From contig JADCGP010000017.1 in assembly GCA_020248915.1 (NCBI GenBank), positions 1-64,000 of the forward strand: a stretch of 64,000 nucleotides of DNA, written 5' to 3'. Position numbers and translations under genes: made by a program. Source of the stretch: Rubrivivax sp. GTDB lineage: Bacteria > Pseudomonadota > Gammaproteobacteria > Burkholderiales > Burkholderiaceae_C. Under the pieces are notes generated by a model, which was not told where the DNA came from, did no database searches, and was given only the letters and a program-made list of their open reading frames with translations. Position 1 is the stretch's first letter. Every line of letters starts with the position of its first letter. Below are positions 28,614-38,447 of this stretch, piece after piece.

Positions 28614-28770
28614 GTCGGAGGGCCTCTCGGTTCGTGACGGCTTTCGGGGTCTGCCGTTCATTGTCGGAAGCCCGGCTGCGGACTTGAGCCCGAGCAGGGA
28701 GCCGAAGGCCGCGCAGTTCACGCACCGACAGGCGGCCAGGCGCCGCGGCAGTGTCGGCAGCCCCGTCGGA

Positions 28771-29952
28771 TCAGCCGGCAGCCCGACGGGCGCACAGCAG
28801 CGCCAGCAGCCCCGACAGCGCCGCGGCCCAGAACACCGCGGCGAAGCCCTGGTGCTCGATCAGCCAGCCCCCGGCCACGCCGCCAAGCACGCCGGGAACG
28901 CCGTAGCCGAGCACCGTGTACAGCGCCTGGCCACGCCCGCGCAGGCGCCCTGGGAAGTGCCGGTGCACCAGCGCGATGCAGGCAGCGTGATGGGCGGCGA
29001 AGGTGAAGGCGTGCAACGCTTGAGCGAGCACAAGCACCCAGGGCCATCCGCCGGCGCCGGCAATCGCCGAGAAGCGCAGCACCGTGGCTGCGGCCACCAC
29101 CTGCAGCCAGCGCTCGGGCGGCAGCCGCACCGCCCAGCGGCCCTGCGTCCAGAAGAAGGCAATCTCCATCGCCACCGACACGGCCCACAGCGCGCCGACC
29201 GCCGCCTTGCCGTAGCCGAGCGACACCAGGTAGAGGGAGAAGAAGGCGTACAGGCTGGTGTGGGCAAGCACCGTGAACGCGATCGAGGCGAAGAACCAGG
29301 CCACCGCGGGCTTCCTCAGCTGCGGCAGCGCCGGCGGCGCGGGCTCGTCGGCCGCCACGGGCTCGCGCAGGGTCGGCAGGCGCAACGCCACCGCCAGCAG
29401 CAGCACGTTCATCGACAACACGAACCAAGGGAAGATGCCGATGCCGGCGACGTCCAGCAACGCGCCGAAGACGGTGACGGCGACGATGAACCCGACCGAT
29501 CCCCAGACGCGCACCCGGCCGTAGCGGGCGAGGTCCATCTCGCCGCCGCGCCCGAGCAGGTGGGCCAGCGTCGCCTCGTACAGCGGCACGACCCCGGAAT
29601 TGGCCAGGAACAGCACGAACGTGACGGCCGAGACCGCGAAGGCGACGTCGCCGGCCCACCGCACGCCGATCAGCCCGGCGGCGGACAGGACGCAGCCCAG
29701 GCTCGCCAGCCGGATCAGCTCGACGCGCCGCCCGCTGTGGTCGCCGGCCCAGCTCCAGCCGTAGGGCGCGAACACGCGCGTCCAGCTCTGCAGCGACGCG
29801 ATCGCCCCGATGGCCAGAGTCGACAGGCCCAGCGACTGGAACCACAGCGGCGCGTACGGGTTGAACAGCCCGATCGCGCCGAAGTAGCAGAACGACAGCG
29901 CGCCGAAGCGCCGCAGCCCGCTCGTACGTCCGTCGGGCGCGCGCTCGCTCAT
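28771..29952 (-). CDS. MFS transporter (LacY/HcaT-like)
   Basis: 393 residues from ATG 29952, which overlaps the aroC stop by four bases. About twelve membrane helices are visible. It begins [23 protein letters not shown], shortened here to the key PYAPLWF pattern, typical of MFS_1-like permeases such as 3-phenylpropionate and nucleoside transporters. The loop after helix 2 carries GDHSGRR in place of the classical MFS motif. The substrate is unknown. Coupling to aroC is by position and gives no clear functional link. Confidence 0.85.
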   Translation of the reverse strand: MSERAPDGRTSGLRRFGALSFCYFGAIGLFNPYAPLWFQSLGLSTLAIGAIASLQSWTRVFAPYGWSWAGDHSGRRVELIRLASLGCVLSAAGLIGVRWAGDVAFAVSAVTFVLFLANSGVVPLYEATLAHLLGRGGEMDLARYGRVRVWGSVGFIVAVTVFGALLDVAGIGIFPWFVLSMNVLLLAVALRLPTLREPVAADEPAPPALPQLRKPAVAWFFASIAFTVLAHTSLYAFFSLYLVSLGYGKAAVGALWAVSVAMEIAFFWTQGRWAVRLPPERWLQVVAAATVLRFSAIAGAGGWPWVLVLAQALHAFTFAAHHAACIALVHRHFPGRLRGRGQALYTVLGYGVPGVLGGVAGGWLIEHQGFAAVFWAAALSGLLALLCARRAAG

Positions 29953-31064
29953 CCGCCGCCGACGGGCGGCATCGCACCGGCGATCGGCGGGGCGTCCAGC
30001 CGGACGTCGCCGCATTGGGCGCGGTGGCGCAGCGCGTGGTCCATCACCACCAACGCGAGCATCGCCTCGGCGATCGGCGTCGCGCGGATGCCGACGCAGG
30101 GGTCGTGCCGGCCGTGGGTCTCGACGCGCACGGGGCGCAGCTCGCGGTCGATCGAGCGGCGCGGCGTGCGGATCGAGCTCGTCGGCTTGATGGCGATGCG
30201 CACGACCAGGTCCTGCCCGGTGCTGATGCCGCCGAGCACGCCGCCGGCGCGGTTGGCCGCGAAGCCCTCGGGCGTCAGCTCGTCGCCGTGCACGCTGCCG
30301 AGTTCGCCGACGACGCCGAATCCGGAGCCGATCTCCACGCCCTTGACGGCATTGATGCCCATCATGGCCCAGGCGATGTCGGCATCGAGCTTGTCGAACA
30401 GCGGATCGCCCAGCCCCGCGGGCACGTTCATGGCCCGCACCTCGATGCGCGCGCCACACGAGTCGCCGGCCTTGCGCAGCGCGTCCATGTGCTGCTCGAG
30501 CCTCGGCACCAGCGTGGCGTTGGCGGCGAAGAAGGGGTTGTGCGGGATGTGCTCTAGGCCCTCGAAGGGAATCTCGATCTCGCCCAGCGCGCTCATCCAG
30601 CCCGTGAAGGTGGTGCCGTGGCGCTCGCGCAGCCACTTGCGGGCCACGGCGCCGGCGGCCACCATCGGCGCGGTCAGGCGCGCCGAGCTGCGCCCGCCGC
30701 CGCGCGGATCGCGGAGGCCGTACTTGCGCCAGTAGGTGTAGTCGGCGTGGCCGGGGCGAAAGGTGTCGAGCAGGTTCGCGTAGTCCTTGCTGCGCTGGTC
30801 GGTGTTGCGGATCAGCAGGCAGATCGGGGTGCCGGTGGTCATCCCCTCGAAGACGCCAGAGAGGATCTCCACCGCGTCGGGCTCGTTGCGCTGCGTGACA
30901 TGACGACTCGTCCCGGGTCGCCGCCGGTCGAGCTCGCGCTGGATGTCGGCTTCCGACAGTGTCAGCCCCGGCGGGCAGCCGTCGATCACGCAGCCGATGG
31001 CCGGGCCGTGGCTCTCGCCGAAGTTGGTGACGCGGAACAGTTCGCCGAAGGTGGAACCGGGCAT
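29949..31064 (-). CDS. aroC: chorismate synthase
   Basis: 371 residues from ATG 31064. Makes chorismate from 5-enolpyruvylshikimate-3-phosphate in the last shared step of aromatic amino acid synthesis, using reduced FMN. Seen: [16 protein letters not shown] near the N-terminus, [18 protein letters not shown] and [11 protein letters not shown], all family signatures. Full length. Its last bases overlap the transporter start. Divergent from the second mcp gene. Confidence 0.97.
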   Translation of the reverse strand: MPGSTFGELFRVTNFGESHGPAIGCVIDGCPPGLTLSEADIQRELDRRRPGTSRHVTQRNEPDAVEILSGVFEGMTTGTPICLLIRNTDQRSKDYANLLDTFRPGHADYTYWRKYGLRDPRGGGRSSARLTAPMVAAGAVARKWLRERHGTTFTGWMSALGEIEIPFEGLEHIPHNPFFAANATLVPRLEQHMDALRKAGDSCGARIEVRAMNVPAGLGDPLFDKLDADIAWAMMGINAVKGVEIGSGFGVVGELGSVHGDELTPEGFAANRAGGVLGGISTGQDLVVRIAIKPTSSIRTPRRSIDRELRPVRVETHGRHDPCVGIRATPIAEAMLALVVMDHALRHRAQCGDVRLDAPPIAGAMPPVGGG

Positions 31065-31236
31065 GTGCTCTGCATTCTAGGCAGCGCGCCGGCGCGCGGT
31101 CGCGCGGCGTGAGCGAATTCACGGACTTGCGGCTCCGGACCCGCGCCCGGGCTCGCGTGCGCGGCAATCGCTTCCGATACCCCTACAGGCACGCCGGACG
31201 CCGCGCCGGCGCCACCTGCCATGCCGACGAACCGAC

Positions 31237-31243
31237 AAGGAGA
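31237..31243 (+). promoter_or_regulatory. ribosome binding site that fixes the mcp start
   Basis: AAGGAGA lies 7 bases before ATG 31251. It decides for that start over the in-frame ATG at 31221. Confidence 0.75.
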
Positions 31244-31250
31244 CCCGCCG

Positions 31251-32828
31251 ATGCAGCCGACCGCCCGAGCCTCATTGACCGTTGCCCGCACCCAGGCCCT
31301 GGGATTCGGCGTGCTGATCGCGCTGCTGCTGCTGGCGATCGCAACGGCGCTCTACGCGATGTCCACCGCCAACGCGGCGTTGAAGACGATCTACGAGGAC
31401 CGCACCGTTCCGCTGCAGCAACTGGGCCGGATCAGCTACCTCGTCTCCCGCAACCGCATCGTCCTGGCAGACGCCTCCGATCACGGCAACCCCGAGGTCG
31501 TGGCCAGGCGGGTAGGCGAGTACGAACGCAACAGCGCGGAGATCGACAAGCACTGGCGCGAGTACCTGGGCACCCTGCTGACCGAGGAGGAGAAGGTCCG
31601 CATCGCCAAGGTCGAAGCCGCCTACAGGCCGCTGCAGGACGAGGGCTTCGGTGCCACGGCCACCGCGCTGCGGGCCGGCAACTTCGAGTCCGCGCGCGCC
31701 GCGATGAAGTCCAAGGTGTCGCCCTTGAACCCGGCCTACGTTCAGGCGATGGAGTCCCTGATCAAGCTGCAGATCGACGTGGCAGCGGAGGAGTTCCGCG
31801 GCGCCGTGCTGACCGCGGACCGGATGCGCAACCTGATGCTGGGAATCGGCGCGGCCGCGCTGCTGCTGTCGCTGGTCGCAGCGACGTGGATCACCCGCTC
31901 GCTGGTGCGCCGCCTTGGAGCGGAGCCCGCCACGCTTGCCGCGGTGGCGGACCGGATCGCCGGCGGCGACCTGGGCGCCCAGGGCCTGCCGCAGGCTCAG
32001 GCCGGCAGCGTGCTGGCCGCGATGCTGACGATGAGGGCCGCGCTTGCCCAGGTCGTGGGGACCGTGCGGTCGGGAGTCGACCAGGTGGCCACGGCCAGCG
32101 CGCAGATCGCCCAGGGCAACGGCGACCTCTCTGCGCGGACCGAGCAGCAGGCAGCGAGCCTGCAGGAGACGGCCTCGTCGATGGAGCAACTCACGGGCAG
32201 CGTGCGATCGAGCGCGGACAACGCGCGCCAGGCCAACCAGCTCGCCCAGGGCGCCAGTGCCGTCGCGCAGCGCGGCGGCGAGGTCGTGGGCCAGGTGGTG
32301 GCCACGATGAGCGAGATCGAGCAGGCCAGCCGCCGGATCTCGGAGATCATCGGCGTCATCGACGGCATCGCCTTCCAGACCAACATCCTCGCGCTGAACG
32401 CGGCGGTCGAGGCTGCCCGTGCCGGTGAGCAGGGCCGGGGCTTCGCCGTCGTGGCCAGCGAGGTGCGCAGCCTGGCCCAGCGCAGCAGCGAGGCGGCGCG
32501 CCAGATCCGCACGCTGATCGGCGATTCGGTGGCTCGCGTCGAGAGCGGGAGCAATCTCGTGCGCGACGCCGGCCAGACGATGGACCAGATCGTCGCCCAG
32601 GTGCAACGGGTCGGCGATCTGATCAACGAGATCACGGCCGCCGTATCCGAGCAGACGCAGGGCATCGAGCAGGTGGGGGTCGCCGTGCAGCAGATCGACC
32701 GCACCACGCAGCAGAACGCGGCGCTGGTGGAGGAGTCGGCCGCCGCGGCCTCCAGCCTGCGCTCGCAGGCCTCGAAACTGGCCGAGGCGGTGTCGGCGTT
32801 CCGGATCGACGCCGCCGCAGCCCACTGA
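31251..32828 (+). CDS. methyl-accepting chemotaxis protein
   Basis: 525 residues from ATG 31251. A compact Tar-like receptor: membrane helix 1 (about 15-38), a four-helix-bundle type periplasmic domain (about 40-190, with IYEDRTVPLQQLGRI), membrane helix 2 (about 192-215), a HAMP region and a signalling domain with the same FQTNILALNAAVEAARAGEQ core as the other receptor. The C-terminus ends without a CheR tether. Divergent from aroC. A perfect hairpin follows 8 bases after the stop. Confidence 0.93.
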   Translation: MQPTARASLTVARTQALGFGVLIALLLLAIATALYAMSTANAALKTIYEDRTVPLQQLGRISYLVSRNRIVLADASDHGNPEVVARRVGEYERNSAEIDKHWREYLGTLLTEEEKVRIAKVEAAYRPLQDEGFGATATALRAGNFESARAAMKSKVSPLNPAYVQAMESLIKLQIDVAAEEFRGAVLTADRMRNLMLGIGAAALLLSLVAATWITRSLVRRLGAEPATLAAVADRIAGGDLGAQGLPQAQAGSVLAAMLTMRAALAQVVGTVRSGVDQVATASAQIAQGNGDLSARTEQQAASLQETASSMEQLTGSVRSSADNARQANQLAQGASAVAQRGGEVVGQVVATMSEIEQASRRISEIIGVIDGIAFQTNILALNAAVEAARAGEQGRGFAVVASEVRSLAQRSSEAARQIRTLIGDSVARVESGSNLVRDAGQTMDQIVAQVQRVGDLINEITAAVSEQTQGIEQVGVAVQQIDRTTQQNAALVEESAAAASSLRSQASKLAEAVSAFRIDAAAAH

Positions 32829-32835
32829 CGCCTTC

Positions 32836-32860
32836 GCGGCGGCGACCGGATCGCCGCCGC
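32836..32860 (+). terminator. perfect 10-bp hairpin after the mcp gene
   Basis: GCGGCGGCGA (32836-32845) and TCGCCGCCGC (32851-32860) pair around CCGGA. It starts 8 bases after the stop. No T run follows, so it may act as a weak or rho-assisted terminator. Confidence 0.5.
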
Positions 32861-32971
32861 CGCGGTGGCCGGGCGCCCTGCGTGCCCTGTCCGTGACGGG
32901 ATGCGCACCCGCGGCACCGGCGGGACGGTCGACGGCCTCAGCGCGGGCTCCGCGAAGCCGAAACGACCGAC

Positions 32972-34114
32972 ATGCAGTGGGAGTCAGTCCATCAGGGCGC
33001 CCAGACCGCTGGCGACGCGCAGGCCGCACCGGCGGCTCCGCGGCAACGGCTGCGCAGGGGCGAGGGCGGACGCAGGCAGCTGGTGACTGCCACCGCGTCG
33101 GTGGCCGCTGCCATCCCGTTGATGCTCGGCGCCGCCGCGATCGGGCGGGCACACTGGGGAGCGGTCCTGGTCTGGGCACCCCTGTCGATGGCGATGTCGC
33201 TGTTCGCGTGGGCGGCACTGCAGCTGGGGTGGACACAGCGCTGGCGCGACCCGGCGCTGACGGCGCCCCAGGTTGCGTGGTCGATCGGCTCCACCGCCGC
33301 CTGCTACGCCATGCTGGGCCCGCTGCGCGGCGCTGCGCTGCCGATGCTCGCGCTGGCCTTGCTGTTCGGCTTCTTCGCGCTCCCGGCCGCCACGGTACGC
33401 CGGCTGGCGGCATGGACCCTGGCCGTGTACGCCTCGACGATGCTGCTGATGGCGCACTGGCAGCCGGGGCGCTATCCCCCCGCCGAGGAGGTGATCCACT
33501 TCTCCGTGCTGCTGCTCACGGTGCCGGTGATGGCGCTGCTGGCCACGCGGATGAGCGAGCTGCGCGCGCGGCTGGGGCGCCAGAAGTCCGAACTCGAGGA
33601 GGCGCTCGCCCGGATCCGCGAGCTCGCCGCATGCGACGAGCTCACCGGCCTGCACAATCGCCGCCGCGGCACCGAGGCGCTTCAGGTGCATCGGGCGCGC
33701 GCGCTGCGGCACGGAGGCACGTTTGTGGTGGCGATGGTGGACATCGATCACTTCAAGGCCATCAACGACCGCCACGGCCATGCCGGCGGCGACGCGGTGC
33801 TGCGTGCGTTCGCCGACATCGCCGGCAGATCCGTTCGCACGGGCGACACGCTGGCCCGCTGGGGCGGCGAGGAGTTCCTCGTGGTCTACGAGACCGAAGA
33901 ACCCGGCGCGGCCTCGGCGGCCGCCGAGCGGCTGCGGCGCAGCGCCTCGGAGCTCGTGGTCGAGCTGCCCGACGGCTCGAGCACGCGGCTGACGGTGTCG
34001 GTCGGTCTGGCCTCGTGGCGCAGCGGCGAGCCGGTCGAGGTGCTGATTGCACGGGCCGACCGGGCGCTGTACCGCGCCAAGTCCGAGGGCCGCAACCGCG
34101 TCGTCACGGACTGA
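32972..34114 (+). CDS. membrane diguanylate cyclase (GGEEF)
   Basis: 380 residues. Makes cyclic-di-GMP from GTP. The N-terminal half has about six membrane helices (about 45-195) after a soluble start of about 40 residues. A short coiled linker leads to the cyclase domain (about 210-375) with MVDIDHFKAIND, an RxxD inhibitory site (RTGD) at the standard distance and WGGEEF near residue 297-301, so activity and product inhibition are both expected. Nearest neighbours are the mcp gene upstream and the convergent CBS gene. Confidence 0.93.
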   Translation: MQWESVHQGAQTAGDAQAAPAAPRQRLRRGEGGRRQLVTATASVAAAIPLMLGAAAIGRAHWGAVLVWAPLSMAMSLFAWAALQLGWTQRWRDPALTAPQVAWSIGSTAACYAMLGPLRGAALPMLALALLFGFFALPAATVRRLAAWTLAVYASTMLLMAHWQPGRYPPAEEVIHFSVLLLTVPVMALLATRMSELRARLGRQKSELEEALARIRELAACDELTGLHNRRRGTEALQVHRARALRHGGTFVVAMVDIDHFKAINDRHGHAGGDAVLRAFADIAGRSVRTGDTLARWGGEEFLVVYETEEPGAASAAAERLRRSASELVVELPDGSSTRLTVSVGLASWRSGEPVEVLIARADRALYRAKSEGRNRVVTD

Positions 34115-34136
34115 GGCCGGGGCCCACCCGCGCCGC

Positions 34137-34589
34137 TCAGCCGCGCGCCGCGCCCTCCTCCGGCCAGTCGCGGATGTAGGCCTTGAGCATCCGGTTCTCG
34201 AAGTCCTGCTGGTCGACGACGGTCCTGGCGACATCGTAGAACGAGATCACGCCCATCAGCGTGCGCCGCTCGAGCACGGGCATGTAGCGGGCGTGCCGCG
34301 CCAGCATCATCCGGCGCACCTCGTCGATGTCGGTCTCGGGCGTGCAGGTCAGGGGCGCGTCGTCCATCACGCTGCGGACCCTGCGCTCGCCGACCGTGCC
34401 GCCCTGGGCGACGATGGCGGCGATGACCTCGCGAAAGGTCAGCATGCCGATCAGGTCGCCGTGCTCCATCACGACCAGCGAGCCGATGTCGTGGCCGGCC
34501 ATCGTCTTCAGCGCCTCGGCGAGCGGCTGGTCGGGGTGGACCGTGTACAGCGTGTTGCCCTTGACGCGCAGGATGTCGGTGACTTTCAT
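34137..34589 (-). CDS. two-CBS-domain protein
   Basis: 150 residues from ATG 34589 (MKVTDILRVKG). Two CBS motifs fill the protein (about 10-60 and 75-130), with IGSLVVMEHGDLIGMLTF and RYMPVLERRTLMGVISF as the repeated cores. CBS pairs usually bind adenine nucleotides and act as energy sensors. The partner is unknown. Divergent from metY with 131 bases between. Confidence 0.85.
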   Translation of the reverse strand: MKVTDILRVKGNTLYTVHPDQPLAEALKTMAGHDIGSLVVMEHGDLIGMLTFREVIAAIVAQGGTVGERRVRSVMDDAPLTCTPETDIDEVRRMMLARHARYMPVLERRTLMGVISFYDVARTVVDQQDFENRMLKAYIRDWPEEGAARG

Positions 34590-34720
34590 CGCGGGGTGCC
34601 CGGGCTTGCCGGGAGGGAACGAGCCCGGTCCAATATAGCCCACAATCCCCCAGCGGCGGCGGTGGCAGCCGGGGCACCACGCCCCGCGGGCGCCGGCCGC
34701 CGTTCGAGGAGCGCCCGACG

Positions 34721-36031
34721 ATGGCCGGCCCGTCCGACCCCGGTTTCGACACGCTCGCGCTGCACGCCGGCGCGGCCCCCGACCCCGCCACCGGCGCACG
34801 CGCGGTGCCGCTGCACCTGAGCACGAGCTTCGTGTTCGAGAGCAGCGAGCACGCCGCGAGCCTGTTCAACATGGAGCGCAGCGGGCACGTCTACTCCCGC
34901 ATCAGCAACCCCACCAACTCGGTGCTGGAGGAGCGCGTGGCCGCGCTCGAGGGCGGCTGTGGTGCCATCGCCACCGCCAGCGGCCAGGCCGCACTGCACC
35001 TGGCGATCGCGACGCTGGCCGGCGCCGGCTCCCACCTCGTGGCCAGCGCGGCGCTCTATGGCGGCAGCCACAACCTGTTGTCGTACACGCTGGCGCGCTT
35101 CGGCATCGAGACGACCTTCGTCAGGCCGGGCGACCTGGACGCCTGGCGCGCGGCGATCCGGCCGCAGACCCGGCTGCTGTTCGGCGAGACGCTGGGCAAC
35201 CCGGGCCTGGACGTGCTCGACATCCCCGCCGTCAGCGCCATCGCGCACGAGGCCGGCGTTCCGCTGCTGGTGGACAGCACCTTCACGACGCCGTGGCTGA
35301 TGCGGCCCTTCGAGCACGGCGCCGACCTGGTCTTCCACAGCGCCACCAAGTTCCTGTCCGGGCACGGCACGGTCGTCGGCGGCGTGCTCGTCGACAGCGG
35401 CGCCTTCGACTGGGCCGCGGCCCACGAGCGCAGCGGACGCTTCGCCGAGATCGCCGCGCCCTACGGCGGCTTCCACGGCATGGTGTTCGACGAGGAGAGC
35501 ACGGTGGGCGCCTTCCTGCTGCGCGCCCGGCGCGAGGGCCTGCGCGACTTCGGCGCCTGCATGAGCCCGCACACGGCCTGGCTGATCCTGCAGGGCATCG
35601 AGACGCTGCCGCTGCGCATGGCGCGCCACGTCGACAACGCGCGCAAGGTGGTGGCCTTCCTGGCCGTCCACCCGATGGTGGCGCGCGTGGGCTATCCCGA
35701 GCTCGAGGACCACCCGAGCCACACGCTGGCCAGGCGGCTGCTGCCGCGCGGCTGCGGCAGCGTGTTCAGCTTCGACCTGAAGGGCAGCCGCGCGCAGGGC
35801 CGCGCCTTCATCGAGGCGCTGAAGATCTTCAGCCACCTGGCCAACGTCGGCGACTGCCGCTCGCTCGTCATCCACCCGGCCAGCACCACGCACTTCCGGA
35901 TGGACGACGCGGCGCTGGCAGCCGCCGGCATCGCGGCCGGCACGATCCGCCTGTCGATCGGCCTGGAGGACCCCGACGACCTGGTCGACGACCTGAAGCG
36001 CGCCTTCAAGGCGGCGCAGAAGGCGGGGTGA
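34721..36031 (+). CDS. metY: O-acetylhomoserine sulfhydrylase-type PLP enzyme
   Basis: 436 residues from ATG 34721, preceded by GAGGAGC. Cys/Met metabolism PLP family; makes homocysteine from an acylhomoserine and sulfide. Seen: the N-terminal DTLALHAGAAPD and YSRISNPTNSVLE, the PLP-lysine segment SATKFLSGHG, and the late HPASTTHFRM. Its length (about 430) fits MetY better than MetZ or MetB (about 390-400). The acyl donor, acetyl or succinyl, is not certain. The hydrolase gene starts 4 bases after its stop, so the two are co-transcribed. Confidence 0.88.
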   Translation: MAGPSDPGFDTLALHAGAAPDPATGARAVPLHLSTSFVFESSEHAASLFNMERSGHVYSRISNPTNSVLEERVAALEGGCGAIATASGQAALHLAIATLAGAGSHLVASAALYGGSHNLLSYTLARFGIETTFVRPGDLDAWRAAIRPQTRLLFGETLGNPGLDVLDIPAVSAIAHEAGVPLLVDSTFTTPWLMRPFEHGADLVFHSATKFLSGHGTVVGGVLVDSGAFDWAAAHERSGRFAEIAAPYGGFHGMVFDEESTVGAFLLRARREGLRDFGACMSPHTAWLILQGIETLPLRMARHVDNARKVVAFLAVHPMVARVGYPELEDHPSHTLARRLLPRGCGSVFSFDLKGSRAQGRAFIEALKIFSHLANVGDCRSLVIHPASTTHFRMDDAALAAAGIAAGTIRLSIGLEDPDDLVDDLKRAFKAAQKAG

Positions 36032-36035
36032 GCCG

Positions 36036-36836
36036 ATGAAGCTCGTCGTCGACGGCCGCGAGGCCTACGCCTACACCGGAGGCAAGGCCTTCGACCCGGC
36101 GAGTCCGTGCGTGCTGTTCGTGCACGGCGCGCTGCATGACCACAGCTGCTGGACGCTGCTGGCGCGATGGTGCGCGCACCACGGCTTCGGGGTGCTGGCG
36201 GTCGACCTTCCCGGCCACTCCCGCAGCGCCGGCCCGCCGCTGGGCAGCGTCGAGGAGATCGCGGCGTGGCTTTGGGCGGTGCTCGATGCCGCCGGCGTGC
36301 AGCAGGCCGCCCTGGTCGGCCACAGCATGGGCTCGCTGGCCGCGCTGCAGGCCGCGGGCACCGCGCCGCAGCGGGCGACGCGGCTCGTGATGATGGGCAC
36401 CGCCTACCCGATGCAGGTGTCGGAGGCGCTGCTCGCCACGGCGCTGGCCGACCCGCTGCGCGCGATCGACATGGTCAACGCGTGGTCGTACGGCAGCCTC
36501 GCCGCGAAGCCCTCGTTTCCCGGCCCCGGCATGTGGCTGCACGGCAGCAACCGGGCGCTGATGCGGCGCAACCAGGCCCGCTGCGCACCGGACAACCTGT
36601 TTCACCGCGAGTTCTCGATCTGCGACCGCTACCGCGGCGGCGAGGCCGCAGCCGAACGGGTGACGTGCCCGGTGCACTTCGTGCTCGGCGCCGCCGACCA
36701 GATGACCCTGCCCAAGGCCGCGCGCGAGATCGGAGCGGCCCTGAAGGCCCGCGTGCACGTGGTGCCGGCGGGCCACAACCTGATGGGCGAGGCGCCGGAC
36801 GCGACGCTGGCCGCGCTGCGCGAGGCTCTCGCCTGA
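36036..36836 (+). CDS. alpha/beta hydrolase
   Basis: 266 residues. The nucleophile elbow GHSMGS (Ser near residue 95), the oxyanion region VHGALHDHSCW, AVDLPGHSRS and the late VPAGHNL histidine mark an active alpha/beta hydrolase. Substrate unknown. Follows metY by 4 bases and precedes the DUF962 gene by 27 bases. By position it may act on sulfur or acyl compounds, but nothing proves this. Confidence 0.85.
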   Translation: MKLVVDGREAYAYTGGKAFDPASPCVLFVHGALHDHSCWTLLARWCAHHGFGVLAVDLPGHSRSAGPPLGSVEEIAAWLWAVLDAAGVQQAALVGHSMGSLAALQAAGTAPQRATRLVMMGTAYPMQVSEALLATALADPLRAIDMVNAWSYGSLAAKPSFPGPGMWLHGSNRALMRRNQARCAPDNLFHREFSICDRYRGGEAAAERVTCPVHFVLGAADQMTLPKAAREIGAALKARVHVVPAGHNLMGEAPDATLAALREALA

Positions 36837-36863
36837 CCAACCCGCCCTGACGAGGAGCCATCG

Positions 36864-37214
36864 ATGGACCGCACCGCCGCGCCACCGACCGGGACTGCCG
36901 AGACGATCGACCCGCGGAGCTTGCGAACCTTCGCCGACTTCTATCCCTTCTACCTCGGCGAGCACCGCAACCGCACCTGCAGGCGGCTGCACTTCGCCGG
37001 TTCGACCTTGTCACTCGCCTGCCTCGCCATCCTACTCAGCGGCGGCGGCTGGCACTGGCTGCTGCTCGGCCTGCTTGCCGGCTACGGCTGCGCCTGGGTC
37101 GGCCACTTCGGCTTCGAGAAGAACAGACCGGCGAGCTTCAAGCGCCCGCTCTACAGCTTCCTCGGCGACTGGGTGATGTACCGCGACATCTGGCTCGGCC
37201 GCATCCCGTTCTGA
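36864..37214 (+). CDS. DUF962/Mpo1-like membrane protein
   Basis: 116 residues from an ATG with GAGGAG 6 bases upstream. Contains [19 protein letters not shown] and [15 protein letters not shown], the His-containing motifs of the DUF962/Mpo1 family, and two membrane helices between them. Yeast Mpo1 is an iron-dependent dioxygenase of 2-hydroxy fatty acids; activity here is inferred from family. Last gene of the metY-hydrolase-DUF962 group. Confidence 0.85.
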   Translation: MDRTAAPPTGTAETIDPRSLRTFADFYPFYLGEHRNRTCRRLHFAGSTLSLACLAILLSGGGWHWLLLGLLAGYGCAWVGHFGFEKNRPASFKRPLYSFLGDWVMYRDIWLGRIPF

Positions 37215-37379
37215 GCATCGCGGGCGCGTCCTCGGCGTCGAGTTCGTGCGTGCAGCCCGTCCGCAGGGCAACGCGCGCAGCCTTCGACAGACGGGTTGGC
37301 AGGTGACGCGCACTGGCGGGCCATGCCGCCGCCGCGCAGACCGCGGCTGCGCGCGCCCGGCTTCGTCGCTGGCCGAAGC

Positions 37380-38447
37380 TCAGGCTGCCCCCACGGGCGA
37401 CGGCCGCGGATCCTGCGCCGTCAGCAGCACGGGCGCCGGCAGGGTTGCCGACAGGGCGGACAGAAGCTCGTAGCTGCGCTTGCGCGCCGCGTGCTCGTGG
37501 ATCGCGCTGGCGACGATCAGCTCGTCGGCGCGGGTGCGGCGCGCGATGGCAGCGAGCGCCTCCTGCACGCGCGCCGGGCTGCCCACTGCGGCACAGGCCA
37601 GCATGCGCTCGACGCCGGCACGCTCGGCCGGGCTCCACAGCGCGTCCATCTCGCGCGGGTCGATCGGCCGCGGCAGCGGGCCGCGCCGGCCACGCTGCAT
37701 GCCGAGGAAGCGCTGCTGCAGCGACGTGGCCAGGCGTGCCGCCACCGCGTCGTCGGCGGCGCAGACCACGTTCACGCCCACCATCGCGTGCGGCCGCGGC
37801 CAACGCTCGCTGGGCCGGTAGGTGGCCCGGTAGATCTCGAGCGCCTGGTCCAGCAGCTCCGGCGCGAAGTGCGACGCGAACGCGAACGGCAGCCCGAGCC
37901 AGGCGGCGAGCTGGGCCGAGTACAGGCTCGAGCCGAGCAGCCACACCGGCACCCGCGTGCCCATGCCGGGGATGGCGCGCACGGCCTGGTCCGGCCGCGC
38001 CGGCTCGAGGTAGCCGATCAGCTCGAGCACGTCGTTGGGGAACCCCTGTTCCTCGTCCGACGGCGCAAGCGTGCGGCGCAGCGCGCGCATCGTGACGCGG
38101 TCGGTGCCGGGTGCGCGGCCGAGACCGAGGTCGATGCGGTCGGGAAACAGCGTGGCCAGCGTCCCGAACTGCTCGGCGATCACGAGCGGCGCGTGGTTGG
38201 GCAGCATCACGCCGCCCGAGCCCACGCGGATGCGCCCGGTGACGGCGGCGATCTGACCCACCAGCACCGCGGTGGCCGAGCTGGCCACGCCGTCCATGTT
38301 GTGGTGCTCGGCCACCCAGTAGCGGCGGTAGCCCAGGCTCTCCGCGTGGCGCGCGAGGTCGAGCGTGTTGCGCAGTGCGTCGGCGGCGGAGCCGCCCTCG
38401 ACGATCAGCGACAGGTCGAGCACGGACAGCGGCGGCAGCGTGTTCAT
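37380..38447 (-). CDS. luciferase-like flavin monooxygenase (LLM class)
   Basis: 355 residues from ATG 38447, overlapping the yihY stop by four bases. The MsnO8-type start [36 protein letters not shown] and [11 protein letters not shown] mark the group. It should use reduced FMN; the substrate is unknown. Convergent with the DUF962 gene, with 165 bases of unannotated DNA between them. Confidence 0.88.
   Translation of the reverse strand: MNTLPPLSVLDLSLIVEGGSAADALRNTLDLARHAESLGYRRYWVAEHHNMDGVASSATAVLVGQIAAVTGRIRVGSGGVMLPNHAPLVIAEQFGTLATLFPDRIDLGLGRAPGTDRVTMRALRRTLAPSDEEQGFPNDVLELIGYLEPARPDQAVRAIPGMGTRVPVWLLGSSLYSAQLAAWLGLPFAFASHFAPELLDQALEIYRATYRPSERWPRPHAMVGVNVVCAADDAVAARLATSLQQRFLGMQRGRRGPLPRPIDPREMDALWSPAERAGVERMLACAAVGSPARVQEALAAIARRTRADELIVASAIHEHAARKRSYELLSALSATLPAPVLLTAQDPRPSPVGAA

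Noticed and set aside
28771-31167. Minus-strand frame joining aroC region and the transporter as one protein
   Set aside because: The first half is an out-of-frame read of aroC; only the last 393 residues are a real protein.
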